DNA of 62,328 nt. Source: an uncultured Oscillospiraceae bacterium. Its GTDB lineage: Bacteria; Bacillota; Clostridia; Oscillospirales; Acutalibacteraceae. This document shows positions 51,049 to 59,873 of the stretch, piece after piece. Each line of letters begins with the position of its first letter. Positions within the stretch are counted from its first letter, which is position 1. The notes beneath the pieces are model-generated. The model saw nothing but the letters and a program-made list of their open reading frames with translations, did not search any database and was not told the origin of the DNA. The stretch is taken from NCBI GenBank assembly GCA_900545655.1, contig UQZY01000006.1, positions 1 to 62,328 of the forward strand, read 5' to 3'. The translations under genes and the position numbers were made by a program.

Positions 51049-51939
51049 TCAGATAAGCTTGTAAGCCTTAAGCGTTTCAACCATTTTTTCATGGTCGGCA
51101 GGAGAAAGAGGAGCAAGAGGCATTCTGCACTCACCGCACTCAAAGCCCATTATATTCATTGCCTCTTTTACAGGTATCGGGTTAACGTCCATAAAGAGCT
51201 TATTTATAAGGTCAAGATATTTCATCTGAAGCTCTGCAGAGCCCTTGAAATCGCCCCTAAGTGCTCTTGCGGCAATTTCATGAGCCTCATTCGGACAGAT
51301 GTTGGAAAGCACCGAAATAACGCCCTTTGCGCCGAGAGACATAAATGCGGTTATCTGATCGTCGTTTCCGCTGTAGATGTCGAGCTTATCTCCGCAAAGT
51401 CTTATGGTTTTAGCAAGAGCGGCGATATTTCCGTTTGCCTCTTTTGTTGCGACGATACGCTCATGCTGGCAAAGCTCGGCATAGGTTTCAGGCTTTATAT
51501 CAACGCCTGTTCTGCTCGGTACATTGTAAAGGATAATAGGAGTTGAAACTCTGTCGGCGATGTATTTGTAGTGTCTTATAAGGCCTGCCTGTGAGGTTTT
51601 ATTGTAGTAGGGCGTAACCATGAGGAGTGCGTCTGCACCGACCTTTTCGGCCTCGTTGGATATCCTTACACCGAAAGCCGTGTCATTACTTCCGGTACCT
51701 GCGATAACAGGCACTCTCTTGTTAACATGCTCAACACAGAATTTAACGGCCTGAATATGCTCAACGATATCCAAAGCAGCACTTTCTCCGGTCGTACCGC
51801 AGATAACAATTGCGTCCGTGTTGTTTTCAAGCTGTCTGTCAATAAGCTCACCGAGCTTGTCATAGTTGATGTTTCCGTACTCATCCATAGGAGTAACAAT
51901 AGCAACGGCTGCACCGGTAAATATAGGCTTGTTAGACAT
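51049..51939 (-). CDS. dapA: 4-hydroxy-tetrahydrodipicolinate synthase
   Basis: A 296-residue TIM-barrel aldolase with CGTTGESAAL, the Tyr motif YNVPSRTGVDI and the Schiff-base Lys in ATKEANGN. It condenses aspartate semialdehyde with pyruvate. Preceded 34 bases away by asd, which makes its substrate. Confidence 0.96.
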   Translation of the reverse strand: MSNKPIFTGAAVAIVTPMDEYGNINYDKLGELIDRQLENNTDAIVICGTTGESAALDIVEHIQAVKFCVEHVNKRVPVIAGTGSNDTAFGVRISNEAEKVGADALLMVTPYYNKTSQAGLIRHYKYIADRVSTPIILYNVPSRTGVDIKPETYAELCQHERIVATKEANGNIAALAKTIRLCGDKLDIYSGNDDQITAFMSLGAKGVISVLSNICPNEAHEIAARALRGDFKGSAELQMKYLDLINKLFMDVNPIPVKEAMNIMGFECGECRMPLAPLSPADHEKMVETLKAYKLI

Positions 51940-51973
51940 AATAAAATCTCCTTTACAAAATTTTTAGTTAAGC

Positions 51974-53056
51974 TCAGTCCATGTACCCCTCAGCGCAAAG
52001 CAATTCGGCGAGTAAAACCGCACCGCCTGCGGCACCTCTTAAGGTGTTGTGTGAAAGGCATACAAACTTGTAATCATACTGTGTATCCGGACGAAGTCTG
52101 CCACAGGAAATAGCCATTCCGCCTTCAAGATTTCGCTGAAGCTTCGTCTGTGGAAGATTGTCTTCGGTAAAGTAGTTAAGGAACTGCTTCGGAGCTGAGG
52201 GAAGCTCGAGTTCCTGCGGACGTCCCTTAAAGTTTTTCCATATTTCAAGAATTTCATCTTCGGTCGGTTTGTTTTTGAAGCGTATAAACACGGCTGCCAT
52301 ATGACCGTCGGTTACCGAAACACGAAGGCACTGTGCGGTAAAGTTAGGCTTTGCTGCCGGAACAATCTCGTCACCCTGTACCTTACCCCAGATCTTGAGA
52401 GGCTCTTTTTCGGACTTTTCTTCCTCGCCGCCTATGAAAGGAATTACATTGTCAATCATTTCAGGCCATGTTTCAAAAGTCTTTCCCGCACCGGAGATAG
52501 CCTGATATGTGCAGACAAGCACGTCCTCAACGCCGAATTTTTCATCGAGAGGGAAAAGTGCCGGAACATAACTCTGTAAAGAGCAGTTTGACTTCACGGC
52601 GATAAATCCGCGCTTTGTTCCGAGGCGTTTTTTCTGTGAAGCAATAACCTTTATGTGCTCCGGGTTAATCTCGGGTATAACCATAGGAACGTCCGGTGTA
52701 TGTCTGTGTGCGCTGTTGTTTGAAACTACGGGAATTTCTGCTTTTGCATATTTTTCTTCAAGAAGCCTGGTCTCGTCCTTTGAAAGGTTTACGGCACAGA
52801 ACACAAAGTCAACAAGTCCGCCGATTTTTTCGATATCCTTCTCCGCATCCATGACAATCATGTCTTTCATTTCTTCGGGCATCGGAACGGTCATAGCCCA
52901 TTTATCGCCGACGGCATCCTCATACGTTTTTCCGGCCGAGCGTGAGCTTGCTGCAAGGACGGTAACGTTAAACCAGGGATGAGAGGAGAGGATAGTTGCG
53001 AAGCGCTGTCCCACCATACCCGTTGCGCCGATAATTCCTACGTTAAAGTTTTTCAT
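51974..53056 (-). CDS. asd: Aspartate-semialdehyde dehydrogenase
   Basis: A 360-residue enzyme of the longer archaeal/yeast-like class: GATGMVGQRF NADP loop, the catalytic Cys in VKSNCSLQSYV and a HMAAVF-type His (DGHMAAVF). It reduces aspartyl phosphate. First gene of the dap operon, with a conditional-terminator-like leader upstream. Confidence 0.94.
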   Translation of the reverse strand: MKNFNVGIIGATGMVGQRFATILSSHPWFNVTVLAASSRSAGKTYEDAVGDKWAMTVPMPEEMKDMIVMDAEKDIEKIGGLVDFVFCAVNLSKDETRLLEEKYAKAEIPVVSNNSAHRHTPDVPMVIPEINPEHIKVIASQKKRLGTKRGFIAVKSNCSLQSYVPALFPLDEKFGVEDVLVCTYQAISGAGKTFETWPEMIDNVIPFIGGEEEKSEKEPLKIWGKVQGDEIVPAAKPNFTAQCLRVSVTDGHMAAVFIRFKNKPTEDEILEIWKNFKGRPQELELPSAPKQFLNYFTEDNLPQTKLQRNLEGGMAISCGRLRPDTQYDYKFVCLSHNTLRGAAGGAVLLAELLCAEGYMD

Positions 53057-53097
53057 GAAAAAAGACCTCCAAAAAGAATATATGCAATTACTTCAAA

Positions 53098-53141
53098 TGC
53101 AATGATACGAAAAAAACGGTTGTAAACCGACCGGCATTGCA
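53098..53141 (-). promoter_or_regulatory. Attenuator-like hairpin in the asd leader
   Basis: On the minus strand CGGTT-TAC-AACCG is followed by seven T (hairpin 53110-53129), i.e. an intrinsic terminator about 55 bases before the asd start. It is enclosed by an exact outer pair TGCAATG/CATTGCA (53135-53141 and 53098-53104). It lies downstream of the promoter, so it must be read through. The leader is too short for a standard lysine riboswitch; no leader peptide rich in Lys, Thr or Met is seen. Confidence 0.5.
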
Positions 53142-53219
53142 ATATAATATGACAGGTAATTATTACACAAAAAAGTGTATATTCATTTGTATATAATTAC
53201 ATACATAAATGTTTTAAAT

Positions 53220-53249
53220 ACTATACAGCAAATCACAAGGTTATGTCAA
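53220..53249 (-). promoter_or_regulatory. Promoter of asd-dapA-dapB
   Basis: Read on the minus strand: TTGACA (53249-53244), 18-base spacer, TATAGT (53225-53220). About 160 bases before the asd ATG, leaving room for the leader hairpin. Confidence 0.65.
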
Positions 53250-53297
53250 CATCAAAGTAGACATAAAACACCTTAAAATAAAGGAAAATATGACGTT

Positions 53298-54323
53298 ATG
53301 AAAACTTCTGATTTTTACTATGAACTGCCTGAGGAGCTGATTGCTCAGCACCCGCTTTCTGTACGCGATTCCTCAAGACTTCTTCATGTTGATAAGGAAA
53401 CCGGAGAACTTACACACAGACACTTTACGGATATTTTGGATTATCTAAATCCCGGAGACCTTCTCATTATGAATAACACCCGCGTTCTCCCGTGCAGAAT
53501 CTATGGCGTAAAAGAGGGGACGGGAGCAGTCGTTGAGTTTCTTCTCCTCACTCAAAAGGAGCTCGGCACATGGGAGTGCCTTGCAGGACCGGGAAAGAAA
53601 GCCCGTGAGGGCAGCACCTTTTCCTTCGGTGACGGTAAAATGACCGGAACCGTAAAAAAAGTAAAGGAAGACGGAAACAGAGTTGTCGAATTCACTTATG
53701 ACGGTAACTTTTTTTCCATACTTGATGAGATAGGTCAAATGCCTCTGCCTCCGTATATCAAAGAAAAGCTTGAGGACAAGGAACGCTATCAGACCGTTTA
53801 TTCAAAAGAGCTCGGTTCTGCCGCAGCACCGACCGCCGGACTTCATTTCACACCCGAGCTTATCAATCGTATCAAAGAAAAGGGCGTAAAAATAGGATAT
53901 GTTACCCTTCATGTGGGACTCGGAACCTTCCGCCCGGTGAAGGTTGACGACGTTACAAAGCATAAGATGCACTCCGAGCACTATGAGCTTCCATCAGCCA
54001 CGGCAGACCTCATAAACGAGACAAAGAAAAACGGAGGACGGGTTATTTGTGTCGGAACTACGTCGTGTAGAACAGTCGAAGCCGTTGCAACGAAAAACGG
54101 AAGGATCTGTGCCGACGACGACTGGACGGATATATTCATTTATCCCGGCTATGAGTTTAAATGCATGGATGCTCTCATTACTAATTTTCATCTTCCCGAA
54201 AGCACACTTATCATGCTTGTTTCGGCGTTTCTCGGATTTGATAAAACAATGAATGCGTATAATACCGCTGTAAGGGAAAAATACAGATTTTTCTCCTTTG
54301 GAGACTCCATGATGATCTCTTAA
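53298..54323 (+). CDS. queA: S-adenosylmethionine:tRNA ribosyltransferase-isomerase
   Basis: A 341-residue QueA: YELPEELIAQHPL, NNTRVLPCRIYG, PTAGLHFTPEL and the terminal ITNFHLPESTLIMLVSAF block. It adds the epoxycyclopentane ring to preQ1 in tRNA to give epoxyqueuosine. Followed 38 bases later by tgt, the enzyme that inserts preQ1. Confidence 0.96.
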   Translation: MKTSDFYYELPEELIAQHPLSVRDSSRLLHVDKETGELTHRHFTDILDYLNPGDLLIMNNTRVLPCRIYGVKEGTGAVVEFLLLTQKELGTWECLAGPGKKAREGSTFSFGDGKMTGTVKKVKEDGNRVVEFTYDGNFFSILDEIGQMPLPPYIKEKLEDKERYQTVYSKELGSAAAPTAGLHFTPELINRIKEKGVKIGYVTLHVGLGTFRPVKVDDVTKHKMHSEHYELPSATADLINETKKNGGRVICVGTTSCRTVEAVATKNGRICADDDWTDIFIYPGYEFKCMDALITNFHLPESTLIMLVSAFLGFDKTMNAYNTAVREKYRFFSFGDSMMIS

Positions 54324-54361
54324 GATGTTTATAAAATTATTAAGAATAAGCAGGTAATTAT

Positions 54362-55492
54362 ATGTACAGACTTTTAAAACAAGAGGGCAATGCACGCCGC
54401 GCGGAATTTGAGACGATCCACGGAACCTTTCAAACACCGGCATTTCAAAATGTTGCTACCTGCGGCGCGATAAAGGGCGGACTTTCCGCCTATGACCTCA
54501 AGGAATTAAAATGCCAGGTTATGCTTTCAAACACATATCATCTTCACGTAAGACCCGGTGATGAGCTTATACATGACCTCGGCGGACTGCATAAATTTAC
54601 AGGCTGGGACGGACCCATACTTACCGATTCCGGCGGATTTCAGGTGTTTTCGCTTGCAAAGCTGCGCAGAATAACCGAAGAGGGCGTAAGCTTTAACTGT
54701 CATCTCGACGGACACAGTATCTTTATGGGACCGGAGGAAAGCATGCGTATTCAGTCAAACCTCGGCTCAACTATCGCAATGGCATTTGACGAGTGCGTCG
54801 AAAATCCCGCACAGTACGCCTATGCAAAGCAAAGCTGTGAAAGAACAACGAGATGGCTTATACGCTGTAAAGAGGAAATGGAGCGTCTCAATGCAAAATC
54901 TGACACCATAAACAAGCATCAGTTGCTTTTCGGAATAAACCAGGGCTGTACCTTTGATGATCTTCGCGTAAAGCACATGGAGGAAATCGCAAAGCTCGAT
55001 CTTGACGGATACGCAATAGGCGGACTTGCCGTGGGAGAGCCGAAGGAGGATATGTACAGAATCATTTCCGCCGTAAACGAGGTCGCACCGAAGGATAAAA
55101 TAAGATACCTTATGGGCGTCGGTACTCCCGGCAATATACTCGAGGGTGTATACAGGGGCGTAGACCTGTTTGACTGTGTTATGCCAAGCAGAAACGCACG
55201 CCATGGCCATCTTTTTACATGGGACGGAATTATCAACATAAACAACGCAAAATACGAGCGTGACGAGGCTCCGATAGATGCAAGGTGCAGCTGTCCGACG
55301 TGTCAGAGACATTCACGCGCATACATACGTCATCTCTTAAAATCAAAGGAAATGCTCGGAATGAGACTCTGCGTTATCCATAACCTTTATTTTTACAATA
55401 ACCTTATGGAAGAGATAAGAAATGCTCTTGACGAAGGCAGATTTAAAGAATTCCACGACAAATACACGGACTTGCTTGACACACGAATTTAA
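54362..55492 (+). CDS. tgt: tRNA-guanine transglycosylase
   Basis: A 376-residue TIM barrel with the catalytic Asp in ILTDSGGFQVFSL, the second Asp in LFDCVMPSRNARHG and the zinc site CSCPTCQRHS ... CVIHNLYF. It swaps G34 for preQ1 in tRNAs with GUN anticodons. RNA modification is completed by QueA encoded upstream. Confidence 0.97.
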   Translation: MYRLLKQEGNARRAEFETIHGTFQTPAFQNVATCGAIKGGLSAYDLKELKCQVMLSNTYHLHVRPGDELIHDLGGLHKFTGWDGPILTDSGGFQVFSLAKLRRITEEGVSFNCHLDGHSIFMGPEESMRIQSNLGSTIAMAFDECVENPAQYAYAKQSCERTTRWLIRCKEEMERLNAKSDTINKHQLLFGINQGCTFDDLRVKHMEEIAKLDLDGYAIGGLAVGEPKEDMYRIISAVNEVAPKDKIRYLMGVGTPGNILEGVYRGVDLFDCVMPSRNARHGHLFTWDGIININNAKYERDEAPIDARCSCPTCQRHSRAYIRHLLKSKEMLGMRLCVIHNLYFYNNLMEEIRNALDEGRFKEFHDKYTDLLDTRI

Positions 55493-55563
55493 TACGTGTA
55501 GAATAATCAGGAAATTTTCTTTAAGGAATAATATTTCTTTTAATTAAACGGAGGTTTAAGGTA

Positions 55564-55971
55564 ATGAATTTTACTACTTTACTTAACATGACAAGCCAGT
55601 CGGCAGCCGGTGCAAACGGCGGAAGCGGAAGCATGACAGTTATGATGGTTGTTATCACTGTTTTCCTCGTAGGCTATATGTTCCTTCTTACACGTAAGGA
55701 CAAGAAGCAGCAGCAGAGTGAGCAGGAGATGCGTGAAAACCTCAAGGTTGGAGACGAAATTATAACTATCGGCGGAATCATGGGAAGAGTTGTAACTGTA
55801 AAAGATGACTCTGTAGTTATCGAATCCGGCGCAGACAGAAACAAAATACGTTTTACAAAGCTTGCTATTGCAAAGAACGTTACAGCCGAAAAGAAGGCTG
55901 AAGAGCTTAAGGCTGCAAAGGTTGAAGCTGCAAAGAAGGCTGCTGCGGAAAAAAAGAATAAGAAGAAATAA
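55564..55971 (+). CDS. yajC: Preprotein translocase accessory subunit YajC
   Basis: A 135-residue protein with one N-terminal membrane helix (VMMVVITVFLVGYMFLL), the YajC core LKVGDEIITIGGIMGRVV and a Lys/Ala-rich tail. It associates with SecDF. The queA-tgt-yajC order is conserved widely in bacteria. RBS CGGAGG. Confidence 0.93.
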   Translation: MNFTTLLNMTSQSAAGANGGSGSMTVMMVVITVFLVGYMFLLTRKDKKQQQSEQEMRENLKVGDEIITIGGIMGRVVTVKDDSVVIESGADRNKIRFTKLAIAKNVTAEKKAEELKAAKVEAAKKAAAEKKNKKK

Positions 55972-56011
55972 TTTTATTCTTCCGACCAAACATAAGACAT
56001 AAAAAAATCAG

Positions 56012-56046
56012 TCACCTCATAAACTTGAAATAAGTTTGTGAGGTGA
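56012..56046 (+). terminator. Terminator of yajC whose 3' arm contains the next gene's ribosome binding site
   Basis: A 15-bp stem (TCACCTCA-T-AAACTT / AAGTTT-G-TGAGGTGA, loop GAAAT), followed by ATTTTT. The SD GAGGTGA of the next gene (56040-56046, 6 bases before its ATG at 56053) is the 3' arm, so read-through mRNA would have a hidden start site. Confidence 0.75.
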
Positions 56047-56052
56047 ATTTTT

Positions 56053-56427
56053 ATGTCTCAGGTCAAAAGTACGGCATATGCATTTTTGCTTGGAACGGTT
56101 GTATTTATTATACTTTTAACCGTCGCAGCAGCCACATATATGAAATATGACTATTCTGAGTCGTACCTGTCGCTCATCATGCAGTTTATATACATGTTCA
56201 GCAGCTTCATTTCCGGCTTTGCAGCGGCAAGGCTTGTCGGAAAGAACGGAATTGTTTCCGGAATACTTCCCGCAGCTTTTATCTCGGCGCTGTGCCTTGC
56301 GCTGACATTTCTTTTCGGCGGCTTAAAGGTATCTAAAATGCTTATTGTAACAATCGTTCTCATTCTCGGATTCGGAAGCTTCGGAGGAGTGATTTCATTA
56401 AATGTCGGAAAAAATAAAGGTGTCTAA
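56053..56427 (+). CDS. TIGR04086/DUF3792-type small membrane protein
   Basis: A 124-residue protein of four membrane helices (FLLGTVVFIILLTVAAATY, FIYMFSSFISGFAAARLVG, GILPAAFISALCLALTFLFGG, MLIVTIVLILGFGSFGGVIS). The length, topology and FSSFISGFAAAR match the TIGR04086 family next to yajC in Clostridia. Function unknown. It overlaps the SpoIIM-like gene by 26 bases. Confidence 0.75.
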   Translation: MSQVKSTAYAFLLGTVVFIILLTVAAATYMKYDYSESYLSLIMQFIYMFSSFISGFAAARLVGKNGIVSGILPAAFISALCLALTFLFGGLKVSKMLIVTIVLILGFGSFGGVISLNVGKNKGV

Positions 56428-57052
56428 AATCGCGCAGCTGCGCTACAGGTCATTGGATCTAAAAACAATAATGATAGAGAAATGGGAGGTTGTACTTCTC
56501 ATTTGTCTTTTTTGGGCGGGAATGCTCATTGGATGTATCTTTATCAACGGAGATAAAAGTGTACTTCTTTCTAAAATTGAAAGGATAATAGAAAGCGGAT
56601 ATGCCGCCCGTACCGAATACACAAGCTTTCAGTTTTTTAAAAATTCATTGTTAACGCACGGATTTTTTCTTGTTCTTTCGTATTTCTTCGGTATGTCGGC
56701 AATAGGATATCCTTTTATATGCCTGATACCGCTTCTATGCGGTATTTCCAACGGAATGGTAACGGGATTCATCTACTCAAGCTTCGGAATTAAAGGCTTT
56801 TTATATTGTCTGACAACCGTTTATCCGGGCCTTGTCATCGCTCTTGTCGCGCTTATAATAGGATCCTGTGAAGCCCTGCATATGTCCGTGGATATTTTCA
56901 GGATTTTATCAGACAAAAACCGTATTTCCACTGAAAATTCAGCAAGAAAATACGGTTATCAATTTTGTATATTGTCCGGAATAATTATACTCTCAGCCGT
57001 CGCGGATACTGTTCTTTGCAATTTTTTCCTGGAACGATTCAATCTTTTTTAG
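56402..57052 (+). CDS. SpoIIM-like stage II sporulation membrane protein
   Basis: A 216-residue five-helix protein. The pattern of an N-terminal helix, an FFKNSLLTHGFFLVLSYF segment and PLLCGISNGMVTGFIYSSFG resembles SpoIIM, part of the DMP peptidoglycan machinery of engulfment. Homology is recognised by topology and these blocks rather than a sharp motif, so other DUF95-type proteins remain possible. Its 3' end overlaps the convergent recombinase gene by 14 bases. Confidence 0.7.
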   Translation: MSEKIKVSKIAQLRYRSLDLKTIMIEKWEVVLLICLFWAGMLIGCIFINGDKSVLLSKIERIIESGYAARTEYTSFQFFKNSLLTHGFFLVLSYFFGMSAIGYPFICLIPLLCGISNGMVTGFIYSSFGIKGFLYCLTTVYPGLVIALVALIIGSCEALHMSVDIFRILSDKNRISTENSARKYGYQFCILSGIIILSAVADTVLCNFFLERFNLF

Positions 57053-58031
57053 CTTTTTCCATGTTGTTAAGAGGGTTTGAATCGGTAGCCTTCTTGAGCT
57101 GCTCATTTACGACGTGTGTATAAATCTGCGTAGTTCCTACATTTTCATGTCCTAGTATTTCCTTTAAAACAAGTACATCGACACCGCCGTATTGGTACAT
57201 GAGAGTCGCGGCCGTATGTCTTAACTTGTGTACGGAATATCCCGAAAGTCCTGCCTTTTCCAATGCGGTATAAACGATATGCTGAACGGTTTTCGGACTT
57301 ATACGCTGTTTTCTGCTGCTCAAAAACAATGCATTTTTATTCTTTGCCGGAACCCCGTCCACAGGTCGTACACGCATATAGTTGTTTATGGCGCTTATAC
57401 ACGTTTCATTCAGGTAAATCGTTCTTTCCTTGTTTCCTTTTCCGGTTATCTTTACGGTGTTGTCGTCACGGATATCCGTATAATTAAGGCTGACAAGCTC
57501 TGAAAGACGCATACCGCAGTTTAGGAACAATGTAACGATTGCCAGATCACGCTCTGCATTCGGACCCTCGGCAGCGTTTTTAAGAAGCTTTACGCTTTCA
57601 TCAAGAGTGAGATACTTCGGAAGCGTCTGTTTAAGCTTCGGCGTGTCGAGATCCTGCATAGGATTTTCTTTTATTATATGCTTCTGAGTTGTACAGAATT
57701 TAAAAAAAGCACGTATTGTCGAGACCTTACGGGCCCTTGTCCTTGCGGAATTGTTCATCACATCCTTACAAAACGAGAGAAACGCATATGCATCCGTAAG
57801 GGTTATTGATTTTATAAAAGCCTCGTCGATATCCTTTATTTTTATCTTTTTAAATTCTTTAGGATCAGGGGAGGCAAGGCCTCTGTTTACCTTCATAAAT
57901 CTGAAAAAAGTACGTAAATCCATTGCATACTCGGATATAGTATTTTTTGATTTATTTTTTATAGCGTCAATATAATTAAGAAATTCAACCATAAGAGGCG
58001 GGAAATCCGCATAATCGGCACGAGTAATCAT
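57039..58031 (-). CDS. XerC/D-like tyrosine recombinase
   Basis: Start at ATG 58031 with GAGGAGG 7 bases before; 330 residues. Core-binding SAM-like N-domain (NKSKNTISEYAMDLRTFF), then the catalytic domain with Arg in NCGMRLSELVSL, Lys in GKGNKERTIYL, HKLRHTAATL, LGHENVGTTQIYTHV with the nucleophilic Tyr. All six catalytic positions are visible. Length and lack of an N-terminal AP2-type domain suit a chromosomal XerC/D or a standalone recombinase rather than a Tn916-type integrase. No dif-like site was recognised nearby. Confidence 0.88.
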   Translation of the reverse strand: MITRADYADFPPLMVEFLNYIDAIKNKSKNTISEYAMDLRTFFRFMKVNRGLASPDPKEFKKIKIKDIDEAFIKSITLTDAYAFLSFCKDVMNNSARTRARKVSTIRAFFKFCTTQKHIIKENPMQDLDTPKLKQTLPKYLTLDESVKLLKNAAEGPNAERDLAIVTLFLNCGMRLSELVSLNYTDIRDDNTVKITGKGNKERTIYLNETCISAINNYMRVRPVDGVPAKNKNALFLSSRKQRISPKTVQHIVYTALEKAGLSGYSVHKLRHTAATLMYQYGGVDVLVLKEILGHENVGTTQIYTHVVNEQLKKATDSNPLNNMEKAKKD

Positions 58032-58661
58032 TTTAAACCTCCTCAAATTATTTTTCACCATTCTGTGAAACAGTTTCACGGGAATTAAGATTTTTAATAA
58101 ATGCTCAAGATAATTAAAGATAAGATAATCAGTTTCTTTATAACTTTTAAAGAAAACAAGAATACTTTTTAAGGTTTGTTTTTATTTTATAAAAAGCCCT
58201 GGTATAACTCAACGGAAAAAATCAATGCATAACACAAATTTTCTTTAAATGTTAAAAAGCAAATTTTTATTCAATAAAACAGTATTTGTTTGATAAATAT
58301 TAAATAAAAAGCTGCCTGCAAAAGAAAATGTCGCAAAATGCGAAAGCAACATAAAATCAAGAAAAAGTGACCTCGTTTACAGCCAATCAGTTTTTTTAAG
58401 ACATACAATGTATCACAAAGAAAAAACTGAGAGGACGGGCATTTTCAAAAAATCCGATTAGCTTCAGAAAGATCATACAAGCAGAGATACAGCTTAAGTA
58501 TAATACGAAAGATAATATATAATAAAGAAATTTTTTAAACAAAACAAACCAAAAGATCAAAACAAACAAATTAAATCAAACAAATAAAACAATGATATAA
58601 TCTAAAAAAATTACACAAATACAGTATAAGAAAGAAACAATCAAAGACTGACTAATAATCC

Positions 58662-58690
58662 AAAAAGCACCGCAAGAAAGGTGTTTTTTT
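58662..58690. terminator. Hairpin with T tract in the recombinase-ogt gap
   Basis: AAAAAGCACC / GGTGTTTTTTT with a GCAAGAAA loop. A and T tracts on both sides allow termination on either strand; what is being terminated is not clear, perhaps a small RNA from 58400-58660. Confidence 0.55.
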
Positions 58691-58721
58691 GCTTATATAT
58701 GCTTTTTCGCTGCCCCTAATT

Positions 58722-58746
58722 ATACAAAACTTTTATTTTGTATAAT
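58722..58746 (+). promoter_or_regulatory. Inverted repeat overlapping a -10 upstream of ogt
   Basis: ATACAAAA (58722-58729) and TTTTGTAT (58736-58743) form a dyad that overlaps TATAAT (58741-58746), a likely -10. The -35 is poor, so activation or repression at the dyad is plausible. Confidence 0.45.
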
Positions 58747-58863
58747 TGTATCACAAAATAACGGCAATGTAAATACCCCTTTTCTCACTCTGCGTTTTAT
58801 TGTAAAATGTGTTTATCCGATAAATTGCAGTATATAAATGAATCATTCAGAAGGAAATTCGAT

Positions 58864-59379
58864 ATGTATATTTCTTATTACCAATCACCGCTCGGACAAA
58901 TAGACATGACCGGCGACGGTAAATTTTTAACCGGCTTGTGGTTCGATTCATCAACAGACGCACAAAAACGTAATTGTAAATTCGAAGAAAAAGATCTCCC
59001 GATTTTTAACCAAACATCAAAATGGCTTGATATTTACTTTTCCGGGAAAAATCCTGATTTTACTCCAAAGTATAAAATTTCGGACATCACCCCCTTTCGA
59101 GCTTCTGTAATTGATATCATGAACAAGATTCATTATGGTGAAACTGTTTCATACAATGACATAGCTAAACAAATTGCTAAAACACGCGGCATACAAAAAA
59201 TGTCAGCTCAGGCTGTCGGCGGTGCCGTTGGATGGAATCCTATTTGTATCATCATCCCCTGCCACCGTGTTGTCGGCTCAGACGGCTCCCTCACAGGATA
59301 TGGCGGCGGAATACAAAATAAAATAGGATTACTCAAGTGTGAACATGTTGATATGAGTAAATTCTTCTTACCAAAATAA
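58864..59379 (+). CDS. ogt: Methylated-DNA--protein-cysteine methyltransferase
   Basis: Start at ATG 58864 with AGAAGGAAA 7 bases upstream, not the earlier ATG; 171 residues. The active-site Cys is in IIIPCHRVVGSDGSLTGYGGG and the DNA-binding helix is IAKTRGIQKMSAQAVGGAVGWNP. It removes O6-methylguanine lesions in a suicide reaction. Monocistronic with its own terminator; slightly more AT-rich than the core genes to its left. Confidence 0.95.
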   Translation: MYISYYQSPLGQIDMTGDGKFLTGLWFDSSTDAQKRNCKFEEKDLPIFNQTSKWLDIYFSGKNPDFTPKYKISDITPFRASVIDIMNKIHYGETVSYNDIAKQIAKTRGIQKMSAQAVGGAVGWNPICIIIPCHRVVGSDGSLTGYGGGIQNKIGLLKCEHVDMSKFFLPK

Positions 59380-59387
59380 AAAAATTA

Positions 59388-59426
59388 AGAGATAAGTACG
59401 ATTAATGGTACTTATCTCTTTTTTTC
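59388..59426 (+). terminator. Terminator of ogt
   Basis: Perfect arms AGAGATAAGTAC / GTACTTATCTCT, 8-base loop, then seven T. Confidence 0.92.
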
Positions 59427-59438
59427 GTGTTTTTTTTA

Positions 59439-59467
59439 TTGAATTAAAAATTATCAGTAGATATAAT
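59439..59467 (+). promoter_or_regulatory. Promoter of the small phage-like gene group
   Basis: TTGAAT at 59439-59444 and TATAAT at 59462-59467 with a 17-base spacer, 33 bases before the first small gene. Confidence 0.75.
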
Positions 59468-59499
59468 CAGGGTGAAAATAAAAATTATGAGGTGATCAC

Positions 59500-59667
59500 A
59501 TGGATTTTTATATTGTTCTTGCAATTACTTTCTTTGCCACAATTGCAATTTGTGGGCTGCTCGACATGAGCCCGGCAGGCAGAAAAATATCAGATGTTAT
59601 ATTTTGCATCTTCTTTTTCCCGGTAATGTTTTTCTTGGGAATTTTTCAATCTTTACTGAAAAAATAA
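59500..59667 (+). CDS. Two-helix small membrane protein (55 residues)
   Basis: ATG at 59500 behind GAGGTGAT. The peptide is almost two membrane helices: FYIVLAITFFATIAICGLL and VIFCIFFFPVMFFLGIF joined by a short SPAGRK loop, ending in a basic LLKK. No family recognised. Small two-helix proteins of this type occur in phage early or lysis regions and in type I toxins; nothing here decides between these. Confidence 0.65.
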   Translation: MDFYIVLAITFFATIAICGLLDMSPAGRKISDVIFCIFFFPVMFFLGIFQSLLKK

Positions 59668-59697
59668 ACATATTGATTAACGAAAGGAATAAATACA

Positions 59698-59817
59698 ATG
59701 ACTGATATGACATTTGCAATTGAAATTAGTTAGTTAATAACGCAACTTGAGAGAAAAGCAACAAATCTTTATGTAATTGATAAAGAACTTGAAAAAATGA
59801 ACGAAAATAAGGAGTAA
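59698..59817 (+). pseudogene. 39-codon frame interrupted by an in-frame TAG
   Basis: ATG at 59698 with AAAGGAAT upstream opens a frame that reads TDMTFAIEIS, then TAG (59731-59733), then LITQLERKATNLYVIDKELE and MNENKE before TAA. The charged helical pattern continues across the TAG, so it looks like one short coding region with a nonsense change rather than two. Amber read-through cannot be excluded. Confidence 0.45.
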
Positions 59818-59873
59818 ACTCGGATAAAATATATGTTTGACTTTTCCGTGTATGGTGATAACCGAGAGAGAAG

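Larger units (their letters stand above)
58032..58863. other. AT-rich region of about 830 bases without a recognisable gene
   Basis: Very AT-rich, long A and T runs and many short direct A-rich words (CAAACAAA type around 58540-58600). Contains the promoter side of the recombinase, a hairpin at 58662-58690 and an inverted repeat at 58722-58743. No tRNA, no anti-repeat to the CRISPR and no ORF with an RBS were seen. Confidence 0.6.

Noticed and set aside
53057..53297. Lysine riboswitch before asd
   Set aside because: The leader is about 110 bases and lacks the L-box blocks.
57039..58031. Recombinase as integrase of an element ending in the CRISPR region
   Set aside because: No att-like direct repeats were found flanking the 57-62 kb stretch, and the protein is XerC/D-like.
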